Shown here piece by piece: positions 23,298-37,407 of a stretch of 64,000 nucleotides of DNA (position 1 is the stretch's first letter; each line of letters begins with the position of its first letter). The DNA comes from Rhodamnia argentea (Eukaryota > Streptophyta > Magnoliopsida > Myrtales > Myrtaceae). Under the pieces are notes generated by a model. The model had not been told where the DNA came from, did no database searches, and saw nothing but the letters and a program-made list of their open reading frames with translations. The stretch covers positions 4,650,001 to 4,714,000 of the forward strand of contig NC_063157.1 of the NCBI RefSeq assembly GCF_020921035.1. The letters are read 5' to 3'. Made by a program: the position numbers and the translations under genes.

Positions 23298-26200
23298 ATG
23301 GGTGCCTCCACCGCCCAACCGACGCCGTACTCCACGGCGGCTCTTCCGTCGGCCGCCGACTCCGTCCCGCTCTCCCCCTCGTCTCAGGTAGCCACTTGCT
23401 CACCCCCTGGTCGGCGGATGCGATCATCGGTTTTGTTTTCTTCTCTCTCCTTTTGATACCGGGTCGTGGAATGTTCGCTCAGGAGAAGAATCAGTCCGCG
23501 CAATGTTGGGTTATTTAGTTTTTGTTTCGCGATTTCGCTGGTCTTGCTCTCTCCCTAATTGGCGCGTGCAAGTTTGTCCTGGGGACCGTGTCGTAGTTGA
23601 GTCCAAGGTTTCAAAACCGGTTCGCTAGGTTTTGCTCCGTCTGGGTAGTAATGCTAATGCATGCGTTGTTTAAAGGGAACGTTAAGAATCTAGGGATTGA
23701 TGACCTGAACAATGTCGATTGTCTGGAGCTCCAGTTTGGCGGCAAAGTCGTCTTTTTTTGTGCGTTGAATCGTGCAGGCCCCGTAAAGTAGAACTTTTGA
23801 GAATGAGAATCCGTTTTTTCATAAAGAAGAGAGAAGCGGGGAGAATGTATAATTAAATACGTGCTCCTTGAATCACGTCTCCAATCGGCAAGGAGAGAAA
23901 GGAAACTTAAGTAAATGTTCTGTGATTTTTTAAATGGCCGGCTCCTTCTAGGAGTTGTGCACCTTTGAAGATTCTCCTATTTTTCCTTTAAAATTCATGC
24001 ATGAGTCTGCATTTAGGGAGCTTAATGTGTTTCATTCCATTAACATAAGCAGAAGAGGATCGGAAAACTTGCTGACGTGGTTCTGGCAAACCTCGCCAAG
24101 TTGGGCCCTACCAGTGGAGTGCCTGCATCCCATTCCCGAAACAGCATCGAGAAGCAACTCAGCAAGCTATTCCCAACGTTCCAGACTCCCGATCACCCTA
24201 CCTATGCTGTGGTATTTTCCCTTTTCTTTTTTTCTCATTTACTGCCCTTCCACGTGCAATCCTCCCAACTTTGGAGCATCCTGCTTTCACGAGGTTTTCT
24301 TGCATATTTTTGGTAGACCTGCATTTTACATGATGTTGCGCATCTGATTTGCACGAGCATTTTGTCTAGATGATTCGCAGGGCAATTCAGGAACTAAATG
24401 AGGAAGGGGGTTCTAGTGAGGAATCGATATCTAAGTTCATTAAGGCAGAATATCAGGATTTGCCATGGGGACATACCAGCTTGTTGAGTCATCATCTAAA
24501 GAAGCTCAGTGAATGTGGGGATATTGTTTCTGCATCTGCAAACCGTTACGTTTTAACAGTTGGTGACAACAATATCTCGGTACCTGATAGAAGGGATAAA
24601 GGTAAGAGAGGAGGCCGGCTAAGGAGTGAGAGAAAAAAGTTACGCAAAAAGAAAGATTCGTTGTCTGAGAAAGAGAATGTTGGAGCTGAGGATATAAGTA
24701 AGCAGCAAGGTTTAGTGATTCAAGTTACCAATCCATTGAAGAAAGCTCTTCCATCAGTTAGGGGGACTGAGGGCAAGTATCAATTGCAGCATCAGCAAGT
24801 TCAGCTAAATAGACAAAAGGAGCTGGATGTGATGAATGAAGGAAGAATAGGGGTTGAAGCGAATGAAGTACTGCATGAAGCACATATGCAGGAATGTGAA
24901 AGAATTGAGATCTTGGAGAAAGCACAAGGGGGAACCTTTCAAGCAATTGAAGAAGGAAAACGAGAGTGCCAACAATCCGTAGCAGTTCAGCTGAAAGAGG
25001 AACGTCCTCAACAGCATGAAATAATTGAAGAATCTAGACCTGCAGAGCAGGAAAATGAAGTAATTGAAAATCAAGCTCAATTGTGTGAGCAGCATGACAA
25101 AGATCATAGTCAATCAATTGTTCACAAGGATGAACATGGCAAAGATCATTGTCAATCAATTGTTCACGAGGATGAAGCTCAAAAACAAATTGATGTGGTT
25201 GTTGTGGAGCAGAATCCTCAACATCAAACCCAGGATAACGAAGCCATGGAAGAAGACTATGCAGGGGACGACCTTGATGGGAAACTAGTTGAACAGGATA
25301 AAGTTGAAGTCATCAAGGAGCATGACCTACTAGATCAACAGTATGAAATTCTTGGCTTACAACTCCAGATGTTGGAAGAAGAAATAGCAGGGATGGGAGA
25401 GCTAACCAATCACCCAAGGCAACAAATTGAATTGGCTGATGAAAATGTTGTGGCACAAGAAACATTAATTGAGTCGAGGAACAGAAGTACTGCTGTTGGG
25501 TATGCTCTTTCCCCTTTATCTCCTCCTCCTGTTCTCTTTTATAGCAGATTGACGAGCACTTGGGTGCTAAAAAGAGAACAGATGATGAAAGTATAGTAGC
25601 AAGATGGTCCACGTAATTGGTTGATATAAATCACAACTAGCAAAGTTCGATTGATTGAGCATAATTAGTCCAGCAATCGTACCGTGGAAGTTTAAGATTT
25701 ACCATTTTTGTCTATTTTGTCGGGATGTATTACAATCTTCGTCTTAACAATGTGCGGACGTTTAGGAAACTTTTTGGGTAAGATTGCAAACTTTCATCCC
25801 ATTATCGTATAATGGTCTGATGATAATACAGCGACTGATTTTTTTTCCCTGATAATATAGCATGGTGCAGGAGCAGCTACGTGAGAAACAAGGGGAGATT
25901 CTCTCTGTTGTGGTCGGACCAGATCCACTTCCTAGTGCTCATACTTTTGAGGAAGTAGGTCCGTCACATATTTCCAAGGTAAATATGCACGCTGATCTTT
26001 TCTAAATGTGATGTAGTTTTGCTTGTTTTCCTTTGATCCCCTGTGTGAACTCTGCTGTTATAATTGCATCTTTGCTTCGCTAATAATCAGGAGAAGTGTA
26101 TACAACTGCTAAAGAGGAACAAAGAGATTGAGGGTCGGCTCATGGCAATACTTGAATCTTGGAATGCGATGGAGGCTTCAACCCACGTGCCTTGGCAGAA

Positions 26201-28369
26201 CCTGCTGGTGGAAGGGAAGGATCATAAAGCAGCACAGGGGCAACCGTTGACAAGCGACGGTGGAGAAATAGAAATTTCCACACAGATGTGCCAGCAAGAA
26301 GGGACTCATACTCAATTGAAGGCACCAATATTCAATGTGAAGAAACAAGCGGAGTTTTCTAGTTCCAAGAGGTCCCCAGAAGTTGAAGCAGCAGTCTTGC
26401 ACAATCAATCTATGAGGGAGACGCAACCAAAGCTTTCTGACCATGACTTAACCAGGTATATGTAGCTATTTTTTCTCGGTACTTCCAAGTGTGCTATCAA
26501 ATTTTGAGCAGCTCTTTGAGAAGCACCACATGATTTGGCTGTTTACAGATCACTGGAAGTTGAACCAGAGGCACAAACAACTAATCTTCTTGTGGACAAG
26601 TCCGCTGGATCAGGATCAATAACTACTGGTGCCTCTTTTGATGTGCCACTTGTGGATTTAGGGAAGGTTAAGAAGGTCCAAGAAACCGAAATTTCTGCTC
26701 CTAAATATCGGGCTGAAAGTTTTAGTCAGCAGAAGCCACCTGAGTCTCAGTCAGATGCTGCCATTTTTGCACGAGAGGATGTGCAGGCCTATGAGCAAGC
26801 ACAATTATTAGAACATTCGCATAAAGGAAAAACTTCACTGGTTAGATTGCCATTCAAAGAAGCAACTGCTTTGCCGCATGTACCTGTGGATTTGGAGCAT
26901 GGTGAGAGAAACCAAACATCATACCAGGTAAAATTATGACAATCCTGTTTCTAAGTTCTTCAGGCAAGCAAATTCACATTCATGTCATGCTTCCTGCAGC
27001 TAATAAATTGAATGGAAATGCTGGAAGAGTGAAAATCAGTCATCATAGAATAAGGTTCACTTGATTTTTAGATGAACTAATTCTCTGTTTTGCATATCTG
27101 TTGCAGCTCGATGGGGAGAGGCAGCAAGAACTTTCTGTTCAAGGCCATGCGATGGTGCTAGAAGCAGCTAAATTTATGCCTCCATGTCAGACTCAACCGC
27201 AGAATCTTGGACAACAACAGCAAGCGAAACTCCAGCCTTGGGGACAAGGCTTCTTGAATGTCAAAGGAAATGGTGCTTCTGCCTTTAGGATGGAGTCAAT
27301 ATCACCACACAGCAAGCAACTGAGTCCTGAGCGGCATAAATTCTTAGAATCCCAAACAAGTTCTGCATCTGCGTTTGCGGATGGACTGCCTACAGCAGTG
27401 CATCATGATCAGGTGCAGGATGAACTGCTACGGGGAAAATTCCTTCCTCGGGGTTGTAAGCTTCCTCATTCTGAAGCATCTGCCCCCCCTTTAATTAATG
27501 AGCGAGAGAATAAGGCAAACAAGAATAGCAGGCCGATCAGGTGCTATGGCCTAGAGTTATTTGACCGTGAAGCAGTTTCTCCTTTCTCATTTTTGCCGAA
27601 GTCCTTGCAGCCAGAGCAGAAGAGAAGAAGGCTTTTGCAGCAGAAGCCCCTCCAATCTGAAAAGATGGCTACAACGCCTAAAATGCTACTCCTTCGGCAT
27701 GAGCAGCCATGGGAGCTTAAGAGCATTGGAAACCGCTCGCAGCAAGATGAGCCAAATCTTCAAATTGAAGAACCGGAATCAAATCACCAGGTGTCCAAAA
27801 TGAAATTGGGGATTCTACATAAGTCGGTGTACATTCCGCAGCAACATCGAACAAGTGGGAGGCGCACTAAACAGCAAATGTTTCAACAACAATCATTGCT
27901 GTACAGGAACAAATTGCGACCTCGAGCGTCAGGGCCCACTGAAGACGATCCTGGCTTGGATGTCGTACCTGCAGATTTTTTGCCATTAAATCATGAGACT
28001 GCTGTCAATGCTGTTGTGCAACCGCAGATTGTGCAACAGGGACAACCACAGCTTAAACGCCATGGGAGGCCTCCTCAAACCAAGCAGCAGGGACAACCGG
28101 AGATTAAACGTTGTGGGAGATCTCCTAAATTAAGATTAGATGAAGATGGAGTTGTCAGGAACCCCCATTTAGATCAGCATCATGAACAATCGTGTGGTCC
28201 AGTCCGAGGGAGTCCTCGCAAACGAAAAGCCAGTGATGCTACAAATGAAGGAGTCCTTCCTTCTTCTGAGCATGCACAGAGGCGGCATCTTGGAAGACCT
28301 CCTAAAGCAAAACCTGTTTTACATGCAGGACTTGTTAATCTGGCAGAAATTGATAAACCGCAGAGGTAA
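23298..28369 (+). CDS. Linker-histone-domain (GH1) protein with C-terminal AT-hooks
   Basis: Seven exons: 23298-23387, 24053-24208, 24370-25499, 25861-25978, 26091-26455, 26549-26927 and 27107-28369. All are GT-AG and in frame: 3501 nt, 1166 residues. Residues about 68-140 form a histone H1/H5 globular domain (HPTYAMIRRAIQELNEEGG, then a KFIKAEY and LLSHHLKKL helix pattern), split by the intron at 24209-24369. Then come a basic patch (KKLRKKKDS), a long Gln/Glu/His-rich region with a 36-nt internal duplication near 25099-25170, and three AT-hook-like cores near the C-terminus (HGRPP, CGRSP, LGRPP, 28.06-28.32 kb). Plant GH1-HMGA proteins combine the same two DNA-binding modules, but are usually much shorter. 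A chromatin-binding nuclear role follows. The exon 3 donor (GG|GTATGC) was chosen because the alternative gives an early stop. The TAA at 28367 overlaps a possible donor, so a further exon cannot be excluded. Confidence 0.75.
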
Positions 28370-29200
28370 TGTTCTTGTATGTGTAAATGTTGTTTATTCT
28401 AATTTGGTTGCTTGGTCCTGGCTATTTTAGATGTTTCTAGTTGTGGTTTCAAGTAGCTGACAATGTCAGATTTGGCTGTCCTCTCGCCAAATCACATGTA
28501 GCTTTCAGGCAACCATGTCCGGGAAAGTCTATTGACTGCCATGGCCACTACTTTAAGTTAGTGGATGTAGTGCCTCTCTGATGTTTTTGGTCGACCACTT
28601 GTGTGCTTTTTGTTGAGGTGCCAAAGTGAATACTTGTTGTGGTGCTCTGAGATACCTTGATGCATTAGGCACTCATCAGCAAATAGCTTAATTTGTTACT
28701 CACTAAAAGAAGCTTAATATCTTTTTGAAATCACCTGAAGGTATATCAGGCCTATATGAAGGATGCATTAGAAATTTCCTCTGTCATTGCTCTCTGCATC
28801 TGGACAAGTGATGCAGATCCTATGACCGAATCGTGACGAGTGTTGCAGATTCTATAGTTTTTTATCTTGTAATTCCGATCGGTAAGTTCTGTGCTTAATC
28901 ATATCCACCAACCTTGTGACTGTTTTATCTTTATCAATTCATGGTTTCTGTAAACCATTTATGTGGATGTTTTGAGTTGGCTTATTTCTTTTAATCCTCC
29001 GAAATAGAATTGATTTGACATGATTTGTGCTTAGAAAATCTTGCATAGACTTTCTCCACCGAAAACATGAGCTATGGGACTAGCAAGATCATAATATTCT
29101 TGTTGGTTGAGATCTGGCTGTTCCTTCCTCATCATGTGCACTAGTGTGACAACTTATATTCGCTACTAATAAGATCTGTGAAAGTGACGTGATTTTCATG
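28370..29200 (+). other. 3' flank without a recognised gene
   Basis: T-rich sequence typical of a 3' untranslated region or intergenic spacer. From about 29.1 kb it begins to resemble the end of the L8 intron, which leads into the pseudogene. Confidence 0.4.
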
Positions 29201-29630
29201 TTACTTCAGAGTTGAGCTTCTGTCTGGTGCTACGAACGGGCAGCTCGCGGATGGAGAAAGAATCGAGAAGCCCCTTCCTGAGCTGGCATGCGCAACTCTA
29301 CAAGTTCCGCGTGAAGGGGAACTCCCTGGTGTTCGGTGCATGGTGTCGTGGACCCAGTCGAGCAACCTCATGGGCGAGGTAGCAACCGGCGCGGTGGTCA
29401 CAAAAAGCACCGGTCAGGCATGAGGCTCCACCACTAGCCAGAAGGTCGATCAAAACGCTTCTAGGAGGACTAGTCAAGGCATAGGGGACAAGATGCCGCA
29501 GCTGGTTGCTAAGGCCTGATAAGAGTGCTTAAAGGGGTGTCTTATGAAGAGTGGAGCTAGCAGATGCACTTTTTGTTGGAAGTTTTGCTGTGTATTGGAG
29601 GGCATCGGATTAGTCTTCTGCATGTTGACT
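29201..29630 (+). pseudogene. Broken partial copy of the ribosomal protein L8 (uL2) second exon and 3' UTR
   Basis: The sequence aligns by eye with the second exon of the intact L8 gene at 33334-33679. Shared phrases include 'gagaagccccttc', 'tacaagttccgcgtgaag' versus 'cacaagttccgagtgaag', 'ggtcaggcatga' and 'gccagaaggt'. The similarity continues into the 3' untranslated region ('gatgcactttttgttggaag' versus 'gatgcattttgtagtcgaag'). Frameshifts, in-frame stops and a deletion of about 35 bases near the start destroy the frame. It begins with an intron-acceptor-like 'ttacttcag', matching the intact gene's 'gtttcag'. It therefore came from genomic DNA and not from a spliced mRNA. No first exon copy is seen upstream. 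Confidence 0.8.
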
Positions 29631-30529
29631 TAGCATGCTGTCATTTACCATCAGGACTGACATTATTCTTGTTTGTTTTTAAGTCGTTCAGCTGCTATAT
29701 CGGCGGAGACCGTCAATGGGGGGGGCGGCACTTGGCATTGGATCCATCTATGTGGCAGCGACGTTGCAAACTTGCAGTCCAAACGTAATGTTTAGTTGGA
29801 TAAATTTACATGACGGGTCTCTGTATCTCTGCCTTCGTTTTAGCTTAGAAAATGGAGATGCTCTCAGTCAAGCATCACGGTCCGGCAAAATCCTCAATCG
29901 AGGTTGGACCATGACACGAACGACCGACCATGTGGTGATGCATTTAACAAACTAAACCATGGTCGGCCGCAAGAATCAGCCTTGATCAATCCTGCTCAGC
30001 CGAATGATTGATCCACGAACGATGCTGAGCAGGCAGATGATCAATCTAGATCGTGCGGCTGATCGATCTAAGAATGATACAACCTTTGAATCTTCAAACA
30101 TTTGAAATCAAAGAGAACAACTTTTGCATTCCTCCTTCCCCCCCACCCCCTCTTCCCCTTCTTTGCTCTCTCTGTCTCTCTCTCTCTTCCTCCTTCCTTA
30201 GCCACGTTCGAGTGATTTGTGAGTGTGTGAGCGATCCAGGTCCAAGGCTTGATTCGGGTAAAACACACATTTGTGCAGCTCGAGTTGCCGCACTGTCGTG
30301 AGCAAAACATTGGACGGTGACAAAAGTCTGCCAAACTACTTGACTGTATAAGTCAAGCAAGTAATGGTTTCATTGTGGAAGTAGGAAGAAAATGTACCAA
30401 AGTCCTACATTTTACATTAGCCGGGGAACTAAAAAGCATAGGAACACCCGACATAGAAATGCCAGTTTTGAATTTCAATATTGATGTTTGGAAGGTTATA
30501 TAAATACGAACTAACCGATTACTAGAAAA
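29631..30529. other. Intergenic spacer with an imperfect palindrome and a CT-rich tract
   Basis: Around 29964-30072, arms carrying 'ctgctcagc' and 'gctgagcag', with further matches around 'ttgatcaatc', form an imperfect inverted repeat. 30150-30190 is a (CT)n-like tract. No gene is recognised; frames here are low-complexity. Confidence 0.45.
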
Positions 30530-31403
30530 GTGTAAAAAAAAAAGTTCTAAATTTATTACATTGTCGCCAATTCATTTTAAACCTTTAATTGGTGTCAATT
30601 CAGTCCTAAACCTTTTGCATTGCTACCGATTCATTCCTAAACTTTTTATTAGCGCTAATTTAGTCATAAATCTTTTACATTGGTTCCGATTCAATCTTAA
30701 ACCTTTTATTGGTATTAATTCAGTCTTAAACCTTTTATTGGTGCTAATTCGGTCTTAAAACTTTTGTATTGGTGCCTATTGAGTCAATCTTGTCAATTTT
30801 GATCGGAAATTGCTGAGGTGGATGTCGATGGACCTACATGGCATGGTTGGTTGCGGCGTGGATATTTTTTTAAAATTGTTTGATATATTAAATATTATTT
30901 TACTTCTTTAAATAAAATGTTTATATTTTAAATATTTTTTCCTTCTTTTTTCTTGTATTTATTTTTTTATTGGGGCTGGCAAGGGTCAGCCTCCAAAAAA
31001 GAAAAAAGAAAAAAAGAAAGTGCAAAAAAAAAAAAAAAAAACCAAAACAATTATTAAATATACCAAAATAATATTAAAAAAATTTAAAAATATCCACTTC
31101 AACGCCTACCATGCCACGTAGGACAACCGAAGTCCATGTTAGTGATTTCAAGCCAAAATTGAATGGATTGGCTCAATTGGCACAAATAGAAATGGTTTAG
31201 GATTCAATTGGCATAAACACAAAATGTTGAGGATCGAATTGACACTAATAAAAGGTTTAGGACTAAATTGATACCAATGCAAAAGGTTTATGAATGAATT
31301 GGCACCAATTTTAATTTAAAAAAAAAAAGTCGGCACCAACAAAAGATTTAGGATTGAATTGGCATCAATGCAATAAATTTATAACTTTTTTGACAATTCA
31401 CTA
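30530..31403. mobile_element. MITE-like element whose arms are tandem 30-40 bp repeats
   Basis: The left arm repeats the phrase 'ccaattcagtcctaaacctt' with small changes about six times between 30540 and 30785. The right arm (31150-31390) repeats its inverted complement ('aaaggtttaggactaaattg'). Towards the middle are 'gatcggaaattgctgagg' and a 'ctacatggcatgg' / 'ccatgccacgtagg' inverted pair. The structure would fold into a long hairpin. No transposase. It belongs to the family seen at 7.7, 42.8, 47.7, 49.6, 57.4, 61.5 and 63.3 kb. Confidence 0.7.
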
Positions 31404-31637
31404 CATCTCATACCCCCGTACTCCAATGACAAGAATCAAATGTGGCTTTCACATTCTTCTAACTTTTTTTCATCTTAAAAGTAAAAAAGAGGTGCTCAAA
31501 AATTAGAAGAGATGACTATGCTTCCAGTTCTTGATTCCTCGTTTCAATTGCATGAGCATTAAGAACATCAATTAGCTTCTGAAACAAAGGCATTCAATTC
31601 CAACGGGCCAGCTTCGGCCCTAAGCTCTGGAAAATAC

Positions 31638-33679
<2,042 letters not shown>

Positions 33680-34910
33680 AGAGATGTTTCTCTCTATCTT
33701 GACTTGGTTTTCAATGGTTCTCTGGTTTTTGATATTCTACAATTTCAATTCTGAGAACATGCGGATGCATTTTGTAGTCGAAGTTTTGCTCTGGTTTAAT
33801 GTATCGGGTAGTCCTTTAAATGCTAATTGCTATGAGATATGGTGTCACATTGCCTTATGCTGAGTTTTTCCCCTTGAAGTTTTGATTTTTCGCCGGTGGA
33901 TTAGAATTCGAATTGCAATAATGGATTTCTAGGAAATAATGAAGGAAAGTAAAATGAAAGACACTTATATAAGAATCGGTGCAGACGTCACTTGTTTTTT
34001 TGGGCCACTAGACGTGACGTGATTTTTGGTCAATAGACATGACATTCGAGAGTACTATTTACATAGATGGCCATTGGCTCAGCTTGTGTGAATAGGAGTT
34101 TCATCGAGCGTGTCTAGCCGATACAGTGCCTAGTCGAGTTCGACTCAACTCACAAACTCGATGTCCGGAACTTAGACGCGAGGCTCAAGCTCGACTATAA
34201 TAGAATATCCAAATACTCGAATTCGACTTGAATATAGTGTGGTTATATATGAACTCGAGCTCAAGTTCAATAAGCTCAAACACGTTTCCTCGCGTTTGCG
34301 TATATACAATAATTCAAAAAAGAAAAAAAAAACCACTCGCAAACTTGTCGAGTTGAGAATTGACAAGCTTGAACTCAACTCGATAAGATTCTTTGAGTAG
34401 TTTAAGTCCGAGCTCCATTTGAAATTAAGTGAAGCGATCTCAAGTAATCGTTGAGTTCGGCTTGAGTTGTTTACGTGTGATTTGACTCAGATTTCATCTC
34501 TACATGTGAATAAACTTCCAACATTTTATGAATGATTTCTTCTCCGGTTGTACATATATATTACAATCATTGATTTCTTTTGATTCGTTGGTATCGAACC
34601 ATTTGAGCACATGGCTCTGGTTAATCACTCAAATTTTCGTACTTGCGTGGTCTGTATCGGAACACTAGTAAAGGAGAAAATAATAAATTACAAAGGGTCT
34701 AATATTGTTTATCATTTCGTCATAGGCTACTACTATTATTGATCTACTAATAAACGTATGCTTTGATTGAAAATTCCATGAACAAATTGAGTTGGAATGA
34801 TATTTTGAGTTTTTTTTTTTATAATATAAAGATCGGGTAATCCGATTACCCAATCTAAATTTCCTGGTTAAGTTTGGAAATGTGGTGAAAAAAAGAAGGG
34901 CGTAAAAATG
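33680..34910. other. 3' flank and an inverted-repeat element
   Basis: The L8 3' untranslated region runs to about 33.9 kb. 34090-34500 is rich in 'gagctcgag', 'ctcgactcaa' and 'cttgagttg' phrases in both orientations, as in a common plant MITE. The remainder has no recognisable gene. Confidence 0.45.
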
Positions 34911-34917
34911 GCTTAGA

Positions 34918-34926
34918 CTATAAAAA
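34918..34926 (+). promoter_or_regulatory. Probable TATA box of the MSRA5-like gene
   Basis: 'ctataaaaa' lies about 120 bases before the start codon. The intervening leader contains a (TCC)n run at about 34984-35010. Confidence 0.45.
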
Positions 34927-34983
34927 TAGGGAAAAAAAAAAGAATGTTTGGACACGAGCATATCCGTAACCCGATCAATCATT

Positions 34984-35010
34984 CCTCCTCCTCCTCCTCC
35001 TCCTCCTCCT
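34984..35010. repeat. (TCC)n microsatellite in a 5' leader
   Basis: About nine uninterrupted TCC/CTC units, ending 34 bases before the start codon of the MSRA5-like gene. Confidence 0.9.
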
Positions 35011-35043
35011 TGCGGACGCTCGCTGCTGCACGACACCGATGCC

Positions 35044-37407
35044 ATGGAAGAGCGCTCGCGACCGCTCTCCGTGACCCGCTCGATCCGTCTCTCGAGAAGC
35101 GCCACTCTCTCTCTACCCAATCTCTTGGCCCTCGTCGTCGTCGTCCTCGCTTCGTTCCTCGGCAACGCCCAGTCCATCAGGTTTCCGAACCGGATCCCCG
35201 ACCCGGCCGCCGGCTCTGCGGGCCAGCCCTTGAGGACCGCGGTCTTCGCTCTCGGAAGCTTCTGGAGATCCGAAGCCGTCTTCGGCTGCCTCGACGGCGT
35301 AGTCCGGACCGCCGTCGGTTACGCCGGCGGTTCCAAGCCCAATCCCGAGTACCGGAGCTTGCGCGATCACGCTGAATGCGTTCAGGTAGTTTTCTTCGTG
35401 ACTTCTTTACGCGGTTCTGTGTCATGGAGCTCTTACGAGAAGATTCCGTGTGATTGCAATTGAATAGGAGACGGGAAACGTTGGGATTGTGCAGATCAAA
35501 AGCGGATAATGCTGTAGACTCGGCATATAGTTTGCGCGACTGCTAGAATTCTTCCTGATAATTGAGGACACTATTCGTATAGTCATAGTCATTCGGGTAG
35601 TAAGCATCAGATGCCACTGGCCGGTGGTATTTTCAGCTTTATTTCGACGAAACATCAGAGATTTGAGTTTGTGAGAACAGCGAAAGATTGCATGATGGAT
35701 TCTTGTGAACAGTTGAATATTTTGTTCATGGAATAGGGGTGTTCTTGACGGTCTCTGAATGTCTAGTTGATAAAGGGTTTGACTTAAGACCTAGGAAGAG
35801 GTAATATTGAATGTTTGATCCTGTAGGTTGCATTTTCGTCGATCGTGATTTGCAAATGTAGTGAATGTTGCTGGATTATATTTTCGGCTTTCCTCTGAGG
35901 ACCAGTCTGACTTATGCATGTTAATCATTTGGATCAATACATCTTGGGGCCACTAATGTTTCTTTAAAGTAATTAAAGCCCGACAGCAGTCGTCCTTAAA
36001 CAATGAGAATTTTGTTGGAGACAGCATATTGGAGGTTAGGATTTGAGCAAGCAGAAGCAGATTTTGGATGTGAACCCCGTTAGCATGAAGGGGTAAATCA
36101 GGATTCAAACAGAGACTATCAACTGAAAGCATTCTTTTCAATCTCCCCTTTCTTTTTTGTCCTGTCGCATTTCTTTTTTCCTGTTGGGGAGGGGGAAGGA
36201 GGAGGTTGTCGAGAAAGTTTCATCTATTAATCCTCTCTTTTGAGCAAGAGAGTTTCTAAACTTCAGTATGTCCATGGTTTTCGGTACTCGTAAACAGCAC
36301 TATTAAGTATTCCTAATCGGAGCTTCATCATCTTTTCATTACATGAAAATTGCTAGTTGGTATCGATATTTACTTGTGCTTTGTTTGTTTCTGTGAATGC
36401 TGCTCCACAGGTGGAATATGACCCTAGATTGATTAGTTACAGGCAACTTTTGGATGTCTTTTGGTCTAGTCATGATTCGAGGCAAGTTCTTGGGCAAGGT
36501 CCAGATGTTGGTAGCCAGTACAGGTGACTGCAATTATTTGCATCGACAGTTTCCCTGTTTATCAGAATTAGGATATGTGGTCTGTTGCTTTGTGTCTACT
36601 TAGTATTTATGGATAAACTTGTCGTGTTGTCAGGTCAATTATCTTCACAAATGGAACTGAAGAATCCAGGCTAGCAGCCCTCAGCAAGGAAAGAGAGCAA
36701 ACCAAGTCCAAGAGCAGTGTTGTCACTACTCAAATTCAACATCTTGAAACGTTTTATCCTGCAGAGCCTGAACATCAGGTTAAGTATTTCGGAACCGCTT
36801 CATCGTTACATGAAAGTGTGCCTATCGGAAATTTGAATCCACCAGTCATTGTGAAGAAGTCAGAACATTTATTGGCTGATTATCAAGTTGGTGTCTGAAT
36901 ACGTATTTCTTTACTTGCACCTGTCTATATCTGTTATTACATCGAAAATTGTGTCCCCCCCAACCTTCCTTGGCTCCTCTGCAATGTGTTGTGGCTCTTC
37001 TAGTTCTTTAGTTTGGTTTCCCCTAGCAATTCCAATGCACATATTGCAGACATCTCTGAAATCTTCAGCTCTGTCGCTTGAGAGATGCATGCACTCCATA
37101 TGAATTCTCAAATGTACCATCTGGCACTCTTGTTGGTCACAATGAACTGGAAATAATCTCTTCTCCCCAGCATTTCTGACAAGAATTCCCATACCATGAA
37201 AATGCGCAGAAATTCGAGCTCAAGCGGCATCCCCTCCTCCTCCAGCTGATGGGAAACCTGCCTGAAGAAGAACTTCAGAAATCACGTTTGGCTGCGAAAA
37301 TGAACAGTTTTGCAGCCGAGCTTTGCCCGCCTCACATTCAGAGGCAGATTGACGCGAAGATCGGTGATATCATCAGAAAAACTTGGCCTGTCTTGCGAGA
37401 CGTGTAG
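35044..37407 (+). CDS. MSRA5: MSRA5-like peptide methionine sulfoxide reductase A family protein
   Basis: Four exons: 35044-35385, 36411-36523, 36634-36778 and 37210-37407. All are GT-AG and in frame (798 nt, 265 residues). The start is the ATG at 35044; an overlapping ATG at 35039 is out of frame. Residues about 18-44 form a hydrophobic segment ending NAQS, which looks like a secretory signal peptide. The MsrA domain follows (FALGSFWRSEAVFG, GVVRTAVGYAGG, HAECVQVEYDP, FWSSHDSRQ, GPDVGSQYRS). MsrA enzymes reduce methionine-S-sulfoxide using the cysteine of a GCFW motif; here that position is serine (GSFW). I recall the same change in the plant MSRA5 subgroup, which would make this a subgroup trait and not damage. 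The catalytic activity is therefore doubtful. The closest match I know is Arabidopsis MSRA5. The C-terminal extension (after about residue 200) is helical and charged. Confidence 0.88.
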
